A stretch of DNA of 64,000 nucleotides, from assembly GCA_036346155.1 (NCBI GenBank), contig JARFIY010000372.1, positions 496,001 to 560,000 of the forward strand, written 5' to 3'. Every line of letters begins with the position of its first letter. Position 1 is the first letter of the stretch. The notes beneath the pieces are model-generated. The model worked only from the letters and a program-made list of their open reading frames with translations. It did no database searches and had not been told where the DNA came from. Source of the stretch: Sinelater perroti (lineage: Eukaryota; Arthropoda; Insecta; Coleoptera; Elateridae). Positions 25,222-37,350 of the stretch are shown piece after piece. The position numbers and the translations under genes are program-made.

Positions 25222-25500
25222 GGAGTCATTGCTAGCGTAGTTGAGGCGTGGACTGTGGTGCGGACAGACCCAGGTTCCATTCCCGGTACTCCCTGATGCC
25301 TGGTGGGTGGCCTACTCAACCAGTAAAAATAATTGACCATCTGCGTTCACTTCAAACAAAAGGCTAATAATAGCGCATGGTTCTTGCCACATCGCCCTGC
25401 GTCAGAGATGGTGCGCGATGACCAGGCCGAGTGGGCGAACATATGGGAGCTTTAACCTCTCAGTTCGTAAGCCGTGCTATTACCATAGTGAAGTCGATGC
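25222..25500 (+). mobile_element. tRNA-headed SINE (family 1), copy in katanin intron
   Basis: The head GCTAGCGTAGTTGAGGCGTG has the look of a pol III A box. About 30 bp on, CCAGGTTCCATTCCCGG is a B-box-like segment. The body, with GGTGGCCTACTCAACCAGTA, GCCACATCGCCCTGCGTCAG, AGATGGTGCGCGATGACC and AACCTCTCAGTTCGTAAGCC, is shared with 60712-61004 and in part with 42711-42857. No protein. Boundaries are approximate; no clear target-site duplication found here. Confidence 0.75.
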
Positions 25501-28123
25501 AAAAAAGGATTCGGGACTCTAGATCTGTTTAATTACGCCTATAAATTTGTTATATAAAAAAGTACAAATTTTCTTTCGAATTATCCACAACCACTTTGAA
25601 AAATGACGTTTTTAATTTTTTTATTCATTTCTTAACTACAGCTAAGACTAAGAAAACATTATCATGATATACGTAATATATATTAAACAACTTTCCTACG
25701 TTACTCATTAGTGTATTACCTTATGTCTTTTGTTATTGTTAGGTTTTATAAAATCTAATACATTGTAATTCTACTTAAGACAGCCTTATAGTAATTACGT
25801 CATTCTTCATCCATTATTTCTCAACAGCAATTTTCCTCTAGCCAATTTATCAGACTAATTATGTAATTATGCTATTGTTGATGTTACTTTTAAGCAGATT
25901 GCAATGCCAAAAGTATACTACTTTTGTTATAAAGTTGTATACTTCAGTATTACAACTTGCCTAAAAGTCGTTGGCTAAGTTGTTGGTTAATCCCTTCTGC
26001 AGTGATATTTATTGTTGTACCAGAAATTCCGTGTTTTTAAATCTTCAGGTAATCATCAATGTTGATTGGTGATCATACTTATAATTGAATAGCAAATATT
26101 TTCTTCTATTCCAAGGAATCACTATACTGCACTCTGCATAGCTAACTTGCATTTATCGCCAAATATTCGTTCTTGATTACACAGAAAACATTTGGAAGCT
26201 AAGCATAATAAGGTAGTCCTTGTATATTAAACAACTGCCCTATTATCCATTGGTGTATTACTTCATTTTCCAGAGTTGATTATTGATTTCCAACATACTA
26301 AAAATATTAATAGGTTAAGACATTTTAATGCTTATAGTAGTTACATCGTTCTTTGATTGCTTCTTGGTAGAAATTTTTCGACCCCAGTTCAGCAAATTAT
26401 CACGTAGTATTATGTTGTTGTCGATGTTATTTTCAAGCAAAGTGTAATACTCAGTCCATGTATCTTTTGTTATAAAGATACATAGATGAGTAATGCAACC
26501 TGCCTGAAAGTTGAGAAGTAAATCTTGAGGTAATTCCTTCTACAGTGATGCTATTTTTAAATCTTTAAATGAGCATAAATGCTGTGTGTTCCTTGTACTT
26601 ACATCTTATTCTATTTACACTGAGATTAATAGAACTCAAAAAGGTTGTTTGTAGTTAGTAGTTTGGAACTTCTCTTTATTGGCCACTATTGGGTGGAGTA
26701 TTTGAAGTGATTAACGAAAGCAGTTCTAGTAAATATTATTTAAAATACAGTTTTATTTTTCTGTAATAATTTTCAACTAAAGAAATAATTAAATATTATT
26801 TTTGGTCTTCCAAAAGTATTGGATCATAGGTTTATATTTACAACAGAATAGTAAATATCTTCTATTCCAGAAAAGCAGTTGATATACTATGAATCTAATA
26901 AAATATGTTGTAATATTGGTTACTCTGCGGTACTCAACTTATATTTATGACCATTGCCTTACTCTGTTGGAAAATTAAAGGTAGATTTTGATTATCTTTT
27001 GTGGAACGAGACTTGGAAACCATCAAGATGTGTGCATTACCTTATTTTTCCAGAATTGATTGTTAATGTTGAACATACTCAAATTACGAATAGGTTTTAT
27101 AGTAGCAAACACATTTTCATACTGCTTAAGACAACTTTATAGTAATTGCATTCTTCTTGGATTGTTTCCTGGTAGAAACTTTCTTGATCCCAATTCAGCA
27201 GACTAATCATGTCGTTATTGTTGATGTTACTTTCAAGCAGACCGCAACACTTAAGAATGGCAACTTTCGTTGTAAAGTTGCAAATCTGAGTATTACAGCC
27301 CGCCTAAAAGTTGCTGGGTAAATCTTCGGCAATCTCTATATAGTGATGTTTCTTTTGTCCTTGTAATTACGTGTTTTTAAAGCTTCAGGTGAGCATAAAT
27401 GTTGTATACTTCTAGTACTAACATTTCATTTTATTTGCAATAGGATTGATCGAACTCAAAAAGGTTGCTTGGTGATCAGTGGAACTCAAGAGATCAATGA
27501 ATAAATCACATACCTACTGTAGTGTTCTTACAACAAATAATAAAAATTAGAAAATTCTCTAACCAATCCTTTAACTTGTCACTTCATGTCAATCAATTGA
27601 CATTTTCAAAAGTATTCTTAAAACGTTGACTACTTAAAAGAAATAAAGGTTTATTTACTGAAGTAAACATAGTTATACAATATTCTTGCATATAGCACGT
27701 TTATAAAAATACTAATTGATAATAGAGCCTTTTTTTTAATGATCCATACATTTAGAAATTTTAAATGGCTAGCAAAATACAAGAAAATATCAAAAACTTC
27801 TTGATACAGCAAGCCAAAGATCAATGATATTATGAAGATGATAGCATGATTATTTTGTAAAGTGATTTTAACAGTATAAGGGACAAAACTTTAATAATTT
27901 GAAAAAGTAGTTGGCAGTTGAAATGAGTAATGGTAAAAGATTAACCTAAGAAGATGTAAGGATAATTCAAGCTTTCTAGGAAAGATCCTTGAGGAATATG
28001 AGAAATAATAAATAGAATTGGGAGAAGTGAAAACATCAACTATAGAACAGTAACATTTAGCGAGGAAGACTAAACGTGGTTGCGTTTTCAGCTAGTGTAA
28101 GACTGATGTGAAGAAGACTAAAG

Positions 28124-28125
<2 letters not shown>

Positions 28126-28181
<56 letters not shown>
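28126..28181. repeat. (AT)28 microsatellite
   Basis: A perfect run of 28 AT dinucleotides in katanin intron 2. It creates Ile-Tyr ORFs on both strands that are not genes. Confidence 0.98.
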
Positions 28182-28183
<2 letters not shown>

Positions 28184-29826
28184 TTAACTCTCATAAGGAA
28201 GCCAAATTTTTTCAAGGGCCAAATGATTTCTTTATTATCTTCATGGCAAAAAGAGAGGGGGAAAACTGCTATGTGCTCATAATAAAGACGATGGTGCGAT
28301 GCTACAAGAAGCTTATTTTCTATACATTTATGCATTTTAAGTGACTAGTAAAAAGATATTGAAAAATTTATTTTTGCAACAAACCAAAAATCAGTGGAGA
28401 ATATTTTAACATGATCATACAGCTGGACTGTAAAGCGTTAATATTTTTTAGAGTAACTCAGTCTTATATGATTTGCATATAATTGAAAATGTGTCCAATT
28501 GGAGGATAATTTATGACAGTGGACGACAAACGAAAACGTGAGTAGACTGATGGCAATAAACAAGTCTGGAATAATGAAAATCTATGGTACTTACCAAGTT
28601 CTCTTTATTGGTCACTACTGAATGGAATATTTTAAATATTTGTTTATTAAAAATTCACACTTTTCTTTCTTTGTAATAGTATATAAGAAAAAATTATTTT
28701 GAAGTGTTATAAAATTTTTGGTTTTATAAAATCATTGGAATTTTAGTTTTCTACATACAGTTGAATAGCAATTATTTTTTCTATTTCAAGGAATTATTTA
28801 ATATACTATATATAGATCCAATAAATATTATAATATTGATTTACTAAGAACTGCACTCTGTAGCTTGAATTTATAACCATTACCTTATTTTGTTGGGTAT
28901 ATTAATAGTAGTTTTTGATTATCTTTTGTAGGACAAAATTCAAAAAGCGTCAAGATAAACGTAATGTAGTCCTCCTTATATTTTAAACAATCAGCCTGTG
29001 TTATTCGTTAGTGTTTTACCTTATTTTTCCAGTGTTTATTGTTGATGTTACTTCCAAGCAAGTTGTAATACTCGCGGTCAGTATCTTTTGTTGTTAAGAT
29101 ACAAACCTGAGTACTACAACCTGCCTAGAAGTTGCTGGGTAAATCCTTAGGTTGTCCCTTTTTGTTCCTGTAATTCAGTGTTTTTAAATCTTTAAATAAA
29201 TAAATGTTACAAGCTTCTAGTACTAACATTTCATTAATATAACTGAAAAAAATTGACTGGTGATTAGTGAAACTCAAGAGATCAATGAACAAATTGCGTA
29301 CTAATTATTTATGAAAATTCTAAATAATAAAAACAAATTGAAAATTCTTAGCAATCTTTTGACAATGGACAGAAAACGAAAAATAAAGGAGTTAATGATG
29401 TCAATAAACAAGTCGAATGCTCACTATGAGATCGAGTATTTGAAGTGATTAATAAATGTAGTTCTAATACACATCAATAAAATGCCAAGCTTTTATTTCT
29501 TTGTAATGCTTTACAAAAAAGGAAATTTTATTGAATTTCTAAGTACAATAGATCTGTTTTGGTTTGTTAAAATCATTGGAAACTAAATAGGAAACATCTT
29601 TTTGTATTATAGGTAATTACTTGATATATTATAAACGCAATAAAAGATTTTGTAGTATCGATTTATTGACAACTGCATTGTTTTATTCTGTTGGGAAAGT
29701 TATTGGTAGGTTTTATTATCCTTTGTGAGCTAAGTCTCAAAAAACATCAAGATAAACAGTATGATAATATATATGGTTAGTATAGTAACTTATTTTCATT
29801 TTATAAGTCATTATGTTAATTTACAG

Positions 29827-31113
29827 AACAAATGGTCCATCAAAAACCAGGCAAGCTGCAGCAAAAAAGTTAGATGTAAAGAAAGGGGCGTCGCGGGCAA
29901 CTTCGTCAAATGCATCTAAAAAATTGGATACCAGCAGATCCACAAGATCTAAGAGGGAGGAACGTCCATCTTCGTCCAAATCGGAGAGGCCAGATCCGAA
30001 CAAGTCAGATCGAGACCATAAAGAGTCTGACAGTGAGAAACCGGAGAGAAATGAAGCTGAGGAAGAGAAGAAGTTTGAATGCCATGGATTGGAGCGGGAG
30101 CTTGCAGACATTTTAGAGAGGGATATCGTACAAAAGAATCCGAACATTCATTGGGATGATATTGCTGACTTGCAAGAAGCAAAACGGCTACTTGAAGAAG
30201 CTGTTGTGCTACCTATGTGGATGCCAGAATTTTTTAAGGGTAACATTCACCTTGTTTGCATAATATCTGTCCACGACGGTGGTTTTTGTAGGTATTCGAA
30301 GGCCTTGGAAGGGCGTGTTGATGGTAGGACCTCCCGGAACAGGAAAAACAATGTTAGCAAAAGCTGTTGCTACTGAATGTGGCACTACTTTCTTTAATGT
30401 CTCTTCTTCTACACTCACTTCGAAATATCGCGGAGAATCAGAAAAAATGGTTCGATTATTGTTTGAAATGGTAAAATGTTGTTTGATTTCAATAGATAAA
30501 AAACAATAATATTCGTTTAATATTGTTTTAGGCCAGGTTTTATGCCCCAAGTACAATTTTTATTGATGAAATTGATTCGTTATGCTCACGCCGTGGCTCT
30601 GAGTCGGAACACGAAGCATCTCGTCGAGTAAAGTCCGAATTGCTGGTTCAAATGGATGGAATTACAGCAAACAATGAGGAACCTGGCAAAGTAGTCATGG
30701 TGCTAGCAGCCACGAATTTTCCTTGGGATATAGATGAAGCTTTACGGAGGCGGCTAGAGAAGCGCATATATATTCCATTACCCACATTAGCAGGGAGGGA
30801 AGCTTTGCTGCGAATAAATTTGCGCGAAGTTAAATTGGATCCTGATGTGAATCTAGAGGATATTGCCATGCAATTAGAAGGTTACTCTGGTGCTGATATT
30901 ACTAACGTATGTCGAGATGCTTCAATGATGTCGATGCGCAGAAAGATATTTGGGCTAAAGCCCGACCAGATCAAGCAGCTACCTAAAGAAGAATTAGATC
31001 TACCAGTGACTGAGCGAGACTTTGAAGAGGCACTCCTGAAGAACAACAAAAGTGTTTCTAAGGAAGATTTGGATAAATATGATAAATGGATGAATGAATT
31101 CGGCTCATCTTGA
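29827..31113 (+). CDS. Kat60: Katanin p60 ATPase subunit, coding exons 3-5 (linker, AAA, Vps4 C-terminus)
   Basis: Exons are 29827-30239, 30292-30470 and 30532-31113, with 52- and 61-bp GT-AG introns; the stop TGA is at 31111. With exons 1-2 the protein is about 529 aa (family 490-570). Exon 3 holds a Ser/Lys/Arg/Glu-rich linker with little conservation, then LADILERDIVQKNPNIHWDD and AVVLPMWMPEFFKG. Exon 4 continues IRRPWKGVLMVGPPGTGKTM with Walker A GPPGTGKT at about residues 289-296, and the pore loop region SSTLTSKYRGESEKMVRLLF. Exon 5 has Walker B TIFIDEID (344-351), SEHEASRRVKSELLVQMDG, sensor-1 AATNFPWDIDEALRRRLEKR with the arginine-finger Arg pair, and the Vps4-type C-terminus ending KYDKWMNEFGSS. 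All catalytic residues are present; no frameshift. It would act as a hexamer severing microtubules, usually with p80. Confidence 0.96.
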
Positions 31114-31701
31114 TAACAATTGTTCAAGTATAGTCTTCCATATGTACATTTATGTGTTTGTTTGCTATTTAATTCCATAGTTTATTTGTATAAATTATTG
31201 CTCTTAACATCCCTGATGCATTTTTGTTATCTATATTGTTGAAATTGAAACAAGTTTTAGCCATAAGTCCTGGCAGGTCAATAAGTAGTAACACAATGTA
31301 GATTTACGGTCATGACAATTCACTTAGTTTCTGTAGAATATCAGCAAAGTGGCTTTATAAACTGATAGGGTTATTTATAACGTTTTATATTGTATATAAG
31401 AAATAGTAAAGTTGCCGAAAGGCACTAATACATTTTAATAGGTCCTACTTTGCTTTATATTGGTTGCCGTACAGCAGTTGGATATCTACGGGTGAATGAG
31501 TGATGTTTTTTGGCGAAATTGGAAAATGTGGAAGGTTACATTCATACTTTTGTATTCTGCCCAAATACTTTCAAAATACCGATACTAAGCAAAGTGTAGT
31601 TTTAAAGTTCTTTTTAAACAATTTTATATTAAAAGGTGCTATAAGATGTTTAGAATAATATATTTCAGCTAATTGTATGCACAAGATGAAATGTTTCACG
31701 C

Positions 31702-31707
31702 AATAAA
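31702..31707 (+). terminator. Candidate katanin poly(A) signal
   Basis: AATAAA 589 bp after the katanin stop codon, within CACGCAATAAAATTTTTATC. It is the first canonical hexamer in this orientation that I noticed downstream of the gene. Use is inferred. Confidence 0.4.
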
Positions 31708-33289
31708 ATTTTTATCGAAATTTTCTTTAATTCTGCAAGCACTTGCTTGGTTTTGTTTCAAAACGGAATCGCCCATCTCTATTAAAAATTAGGAAAGGTG
31801 GAGATTGTAGACATAAGATAATTGTGGTGGAGTTCTAAAGATTTGTAAATATAAGCTGTTGAGGTGGATAGTGATTAAGCTGATCTTGGTGCTAGGATTA
31901 AGCAAAAATGTAATGCATAGAAACTAATCAATTCTAATTTAAAAAAAATAGTTGAACCTTATAATTGTAAACCTACACAGATAAAGTATCGTGCTCATAA
32001 GAACTATCGGATTGTCTCACAAAAATGTTTTGAGACTATTATCCGAATTGTTGGAAATGATTTGGATTTCCTCAAAATCTTGTAATGCAAAGAATTTGCA
32101 GTTTAATTGGGAGAAATTATGTAAAAGCAAATTATCCATTAGAGGCTGAGATCTGATTTCATGAATATTTTGTGGTGGTTGTAAAGTAATTGAAAAAGAA
32201 AGCAAGCACTTTACCAACCCCTTGTTTTAATAGGAAACGAAAGCTTGCAGCTTTTCACTAGAAACATGTTTCAATGAAATATTGCATAGGATCTTATAAT
32301 TTTGAAAACTATAAAATTCAAAATCTGGCATTTGGGAGAATCGTAGATGTTCCAATTTGAATGCTTCTCCTAAAAGTCTGTGAAGGGCTCCAATTTCGGG
32401 GAAAATTGAGTTTTTTTTGTTACGAATTGGGAATTTGTCTGTTAGTCTATTCTGCAAGATGTATTGTAATAAAACGGTTAACTTGATAGTAATTTACTGA
32501 AATCCAAAAAATCCACTTAAAAGGAAATGATTAAATAGAGAAAGAAAAATTGTCTGAATTTAAGTATCGGAGATGTTAGATAGGATGATAATTGTGTTAG
32601 TGAATCAACTAGTAATAAATATATTGGTAACTTTGTATATCAAAGTGTTCTAATGACAATAATTGAGTCGATTAGTTCACACTTATTAAATTGGGTGTGA
32701 TTTTTCCAAATTATAGATTGTGTGAAAATTTCTCTGAAATTAATTTAACTGTCCCTGATGAACCATTGGTAGGTGAATTCAGACAACTAAGAATGTGTGG
32801 AGTAGGTAGCAGGTGGGGTCGGAGTTACTCCAATTGAACTGCTTACAACAAACTGTGATGGTTTAATATTTATACCAAAAAGGAAAAGTTGTATATGTGA
32901 AAGAGTTGATGAGTATGATCAGGTTGATTATTGATAGTTCAACAAATTTTTGATATATTGATGTGTATATGTGTTTGGGGTTTTGTTTAAAGACATTAAA
33001 ATTGTATAAACAGTGTTCTGAAGTGATTGGAAGACTATTGAAACATATTAATCAATAAAAATTGAGATGATAAGATGCTGAAACATTACTGTTTAAAAAA
33101 TTGTTAAGTAAACCATGATTACAAGTTGAAATGTTAGATCTACGATCCAGTGGACTATGCTATGTAGAATGAAGGTTTGATTTTGCTCTTAAAAACATTT
33201 TAAATCTGAGTATGATAATTGTGAATAATAAAGTAAAAATAGTGTATATCAAGTAAAATTGCGTCAAAGTAAGAAATGCGACTTTTTAA
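31708..33289. other. Katanin-osa intergenic region
   Basis: AT-rich sequence with no recognised gene or element. A minus-strand frame at 32457-32017 is open for about 145 codons except for one TAA at 32229-32227. Its translation (blocks LGEAFKLEHLRFSQMPDFEF and HNFSQLNCKFFALQDFEEIQ) matches no family I know. It could be chance or a decayed gene. Confidence 0.3.
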
Positions 33290-34034
33290 TGTGCAGCTCT
33301 GTATATATAAGTGTTTGGAACGAATTTTTCGATTGTTTAAAAGTTAGGCGCTTGTAGTGATCGTTTTCTTTTACGCGTGCTGTATATACGCGGGCGATTT
33401 TTGCGTTTTTCTGCTCCGAACGGGTTGCGTACTTTTGCACCGGCGAGTGAATGATTCCGGTGTGACAGTTTCCCTCTTCTTTATTTGAATTTTGCGTCAA
33501 AACGTGTATGCAACCCAAAAGTGATGTAGGCCCTTGTCGTGCGGTTAGACAGCAGCGCCGCCGCGGAGGAAGCGGAACCACAGCGAAAAGTAGTACCGGG
33601 CTTTCTTCAATTTTCGGTGAGCCCCAAGGAGCCCGACGCCGCGTGCGACGGCGGTTTGAGGCCGAGTTTTTCTCGGCACAAGGAAATTGGCGGTGGAAAC
33701 GGGTTCCGGTGGCCGAAAGGACGACGCGCTGCCGGATAAGCGGGCAGCGTAGCAATCGCGCACCTTCACCCATAACCTCCTTTCGTGTTATTGGAGTAGA
33801 TACGGAATTAAGTTGTGTGTCAGATGTGTCCATCATTTTGGATTATGCGAAAAGATTTGCGGTTTTGTAATGTTTACGGATTGAAATAGTGTCCCAGTGA
33901 GTAGCTGATTATGTGTTTGAATCGCTGTGGGCGCGATCCGAGCTCCCAAAATGCGGAAAAGCATCGATTGCTGACTATAACGGCGGGGTGTTGGCAACGA
34001 CTGCCTGTGCTAGATCGCAGCCGTTTTTCTTAAC
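33290..34034 (+). promoter_or_regulatory. osa: osa promoter region and 5' leader (GC/CpG-rich)
   Basis: Composition shifts sharply from AT-rich to GC- and CpG-rich at about 33350 and stays so until about 34900, bracketing the first osa coding exon. TATATATAA at 33302-33310 is a possible TATA element but the start site is not determined. The leader appears unspliced up to the ATG at 34035. It contains an upstream ORF at 33508-33870. Confidence 0.55.
33508..33870 (+). CDS. Upstream ORF in osa leader, 120 codons, function unknown
   Basis: An ATG-initiated frame of 120 codons ends 164 bp before the osa start. It is Arg/Gly/Ser-rich in its first half (RRRGGSGTT, RRRVRRRF), as expected from GC-rich DNA, and looks less constrained after that. 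I recognise no domain. It may be a translated uORF that reduces osa translation, or an accident of base composition. Several alternative frames are also open here, which argues for composition. Confidence 0.25.
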   Translation: MQPKSDVGPCRAVRQQRRRGGSGTTAKSSTGLSSIFGEPQGARRRVRRRFEAEFFSAQGNWRWKRVPVAERTTRCRISGQRSNRAPSPITSFRVIGVDTELSCVSDVSIILDYAKRFAVL

Positions 34035-34691
34035 ATGGCTGCAACGCAGGCCGAAAAGCAGCAAAATGACGTGAATAGTGAAAAAGTGCAGCCGGAGCAG
34101 CATCTGAACGTGCGGAATTCGCTATTGCAGAATGGGACCGATAAGAGTGGCACTCGCGGAGGTGGCAGTGTAGTGGTTACAAAGGCCAAAGCTACCGGCA
34201 CCATGAGTCAATACCGACAGGACGGCGGCGGCGAGCAGGGCCTGAGCGAGTCCGAGATGGGGCCCGCCGGCAGCGAGGCCAGCCTCTACCCGCCCGCGCC
34301 GGCGGCGCCGTCCGAAGGACCACCGGTCGGCGACGGACACGGCTACGGCTTCCCGTTCGGTAGTAGAGACATGCACAACAGCGGCGACGGCAGTTTACAC
34401 GGGTTCGCCGCGCGTCAGGGCTTCGGGAGCCCCAAGCAGCCGCCGACCGCCTTCTCCCAGCAGCAGCGGTTCGTCTCGGGACAGACGATCTCGCAGCCCA
34501 CGGGGCCGACTCCCACGCTGAACCAGCTCCTGCAGAGTTCGAACCCCATGCACCGGTACCAGAACAGCTACGGCCACCCCGAGCAGCCATACACGCAGGG
34601 GTGGCCCCCGCAGAAGGGGCTCGCGCCGTACAGCACCGCCGCGGCGCCCGGACCTGCACCCGGCGGCCCCATTTACCGCAACCAGTCGACG
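34035..34691 (+). CDS. osa: Osa (ARID1-type SWI/SNF subunit), first coding exon
   Basis: Osa is the large DNA-binding subunit that defines BAP-type SWI/SNF chromatin remodelling complexes (ARID1A/B in vertebrates). This exon encodes 219 residues of the low-complexity N-terminus, before the ARID and the C-terminal armadillo-like domain. Diagnostic features are YGFPFGSRDM, an SQQQRF segment, and above all GPTPTLNQLLQSSNP followed by HRYQNSYG (about residues 157-180), a conserved Osa/ARID1 motif. Pro, Gly, Gln and Ser dominate. The start at 34035 (AACATGG) is the first in-frame ATG and sits in good context. The exon ends ACG|GTAAGG, phase 0, and joins 63177. The ORF continues past the donor to 34778 with composition unlike Osa, supporting the splice. 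The ARID domain is not in the window. Confidence 0.9.
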
Positions 34692-37270
34692 GTAAGGCGA
34701 ATTCCGCGGCATGGCGCACCTCGACACGTTTGGAGGGCCAAGGAGCGTCGTGTCGCTGGGCTTATGGTGTGGTGGTAGTTCTGTTGCCATATTGACCACG
34801 TGTTTGTCGCTCCGCGTTCGGCTCGCGGAAGCGGCCGCGTTGTTTACGCCGTGCCGTACACGTGGAGCGATACCGGATCGTTATTATTACGAATATTCAT
34901 ATTTATCAGCGTTAATATAATTTTGCTGACCAATCGCGATGTATGGGCGGAGACAAGGCCACGTGCTTTTTGTTTACAAGCATTCTGCATTTGTATAATT
35001 GAAGTCGGCGATTTATGACTGCCCGGATAAATAAGCCGTTGCTTTATGATTCACCGCGCATTTGAATAATCAGACGGCCTCAGACCGGAGTAGAAAGTTG
35101 CAGTCGCTTTCGTTCCCAGACACCGCACCTGGGGAAGGATCATCCATCATCTAGATATAGACAACACTAACTGACGAGCATCGCGCCCTATCGCACTCGA
35201 TTCTTCATCATGACGTTTCCTCCCCGTTTTGTTGAGATAGAGTGAATAAAGTACATCCAACGGCATCAAATTCGACTCTGGTACTTTCCTGATGGAACTT
35301 AATTTATTGACAATTGTGACGTTTTATAATAATTTGTTTGGTTTCTTTCAGAAAAGAATTAGCACTGATATTGCACATGTTTGTGCCTAGAGAAAAATAA
35401 GCAATACTCGTGCAACATACCCATACTTTGCCTTTAGACTCCAGCATGCTTAAAGTTGGTGATCTGTATTATCTGTCTAATGTTACTGAACAAATAATTC
35501 TTCATGTGCAGGGATAAATGATAAATTGGAGTCAAATATCATAGTTATTGTAATGTTTCACAAAATCTTAAAACCCACATGTAGACTGTATTTGCTCAAG
35601 TTATTGTAATCAATGCATGTCAATCTTAATAGACTCTGTTTGACTTACTTCCAACTTTCTGATACCATAAAACCTATTCTGGTTTCTTACCACTACACCC
35701 CAAGTAAGAATTGTCTATTTAATCTTCTTACTGAACAAATAAAGAAACTGAACCAGTGAGATATCTTTATGGTCCATCTAATTTTCTCAACTGAACTCTT
35801 TCAGAAACTACCAAATTGACTCTGTTCCTCTTTTAGCACAACTGAGAAAACGTTCTCCATTATCTGTGCAATGTTGCCATGAAAAGAACTAATTCATCAA
35901 GTAACTTCGTAACATGCTCTTCTTCCTTCTTTGATGAAAAAGTTCTTTGATATTTGCAAAAAAAATACTAAGTCCCGTTTTGAGGTTCTGTAGATTTCTT
36001 CTCTTCGCTAGGCATTCAAACTTGTATTATTGTTACTGTTACATGATTGTATTTATTTCTTTGGCTTCAACTAATGGTGATTATTGTTGAGGTACTCTCT
36101 TGTGATCTACACCCACTTAATGTTATCATTGAATTAGTATAGAGACGATCGCAACAGAGAAAGTCTCCTGTCATTAAGGCCAAATAAATGTAACACCTCT
36201 GTTTGAATCGTTGTCCTCGTTATAGCTTCGCAAAATATTTAAATTCAGCTGGTAAGAGATCGTTTCGTTCAAATGTGGAGCAACTTTGGTAATTTTCACG
36301 AATATAAACACATCTTAGGGTAAACAAATCGCAATTATTTTGTAAGCAGTCTATACGAAGAGGTAGAAGAACAGTGAGTATTCATAAAAATGTATAAACG
36401 ATTATGGAGACATTTAAAGGACAGATCAACTGATTCAACCAAGGAAGAACTTACTGGAGAGACGACCGAGAGGATCCCATAATAGTCCCAGTGAAGGCTT
36501 GTCTGTTTGCGACATTAGCTGAGTTGTCCCACAAACCAGTCTATGGTTCCAAAACTCGATGGGACAGTTTGTGTCCCGCTTATTGACTGAAGAACAAAAA
36601 CAGATGGGACATATACCACAATAATTTGATCCGAGATGTTTATAATCGCTGTCCTTGCGTATATGTGACCAGGAACTGTCACTGTCTATTAGACTTCAGC
36701 TCCTCCAGCTCTATGTGTCGACATGGATCCCGGAAAATAGTGTCAGTGGGCCAAACTCTTTACAAGATGAAGCAACTATCATCGAGCTCCAATAGTAAAG
36801 GATTTTGTGGTGGAAAATGGTTTCGACACGGGACCATCCGTCTACTGTTTCGGTTCACTGGACTATTCTATTCCCGAATTGAGTTTAGTTCATTCAATTT
36901 GGCAAATTCATTTCAAACAGCTCTACCTTTCAATGAAATGACTTACTGTATATTTCTTCTGTTCATCTCGCAAAACTGATTCATACTTTCAGTTTTAGAC
37001 AATCCGAATTTTTGTTTAAATTTTAACACAACTATAACAAAATTATTCGTCCATAACCTACTGCACTCTTTAAGTGTTCTAATACATCTTAGCAATACTA
37101 CTGATGTCATTATGATCATCTATTCTTAATTTTAGTGTATCGTTCTAACAAACTATTTGTAGCCGAAAATTGTTATATAAAGTTACTGTTTTGCATTTGC
37201 TACTTTAGTTTAAGTTCGAATGGGCGATTTTAACGCCTTTTGTGTAACTTCTGAAAATAAACAAAAATTA
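34692..37270 (+). other. osa: Start of osa intron 1, no element recognised
   Basis: GC-rich until about 34900, then AT-rich. No coding or transposon motif read. The 117-codon frame at 36626-36979 has no recognisable features. Confidence 0.35.
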
Positions 37271-37274
37271 TTAC

Positions 37275-37350
37275 TTGGAGGGAGTGTATGATGGAGTGGT
37301 AACAGCGTGAAGCTTGAGTTTAACAAACTCTCGGTTCGAATTTTTTTATA
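37275..37350 (+). mobile_element. tRNA-like SINE head (tentative)
   Basis: GATGGAGTGGTAACAGCGTG resembles an A box and, 34 bp on, CTCGGTTCGAATTTT fits a B box (GGTTCGAAT). No intact cloverleaf with a 3' acceptor can be drawn, so a SINE head is more likely than a tRNA gene. Its body and tail are not defined. Confidence 0.4.

Larger units (their letters stand above)
15440..29240. repeat. Array of diverged repeat units inside katanin intron 2
   Basis: One signature, CCTGCCTAGAAGTCGCTGGG followed by TAAATCTTCAG, recurs in diverged form about 14 times, always in plus orientation, near 15541, 16561, 17384, 18820, 19322, 21388, 22467, 22846, 23349, 24515, 25955, 26499, 27299 and 29120. Around each copy the same order of blocks returns: a TTTTTCCAGAGTTGATTGTT block, CTTATAGTAATTGCATC, an AATTCAGCAGACTAAT block, TGTTATTGTTGATGTTACTT, the signature, TTTCTTTTTGTACCTGTAAT, and GAACTCAAAAAGGTTGAT. 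Spacing is 0.4-2.1 kb because units are truncated or carry insertions. No protein is readable. This is a local amplification, not a simple satellite. Confidence 0.85.

Noticed and set aside
25222..25300. tRNA gene
   Set aside because: A and B box-like segments are present but no complete cloverleaf or acceptor end; the sequence continues into a repeated SINE body.
28057..28344. ORFs of 92 and 78 codons on both strands
   Set aside because: They are driven by the (AT)28 microsatellite, which encodes Ile-Tyr repeats in both directions.
15440..29240. CRISPR-like or satellite array
   Set aside because: Units are long, diverged, irregular in spacing and carry insertions; the context is a eukaryotic intron.
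29821..30556. Minus-strand ORFs of 108, 77 and 115 codons
   Set aside because: They are antisense to katanin exons 3 and 4, whose sense translation matches the AAA family residue by residue.
33264..33836. 190-codon minus-strand ORF
   Set aside because: It is antisense to the GC-rich osa leader, extends into AT-rich DNA without features, and has no recognisable domain.
34192..34799. Arg-rich minus-strand ORFs of 175 and 134 codons
   Set aside because: They are shadows of the osa coding exon; high GC keeps several frames open.
36626..36979. 117-codon plus ORF as an osa alternative exon
   Set aside because: No family similarity and no convincing splice sites tied to it.
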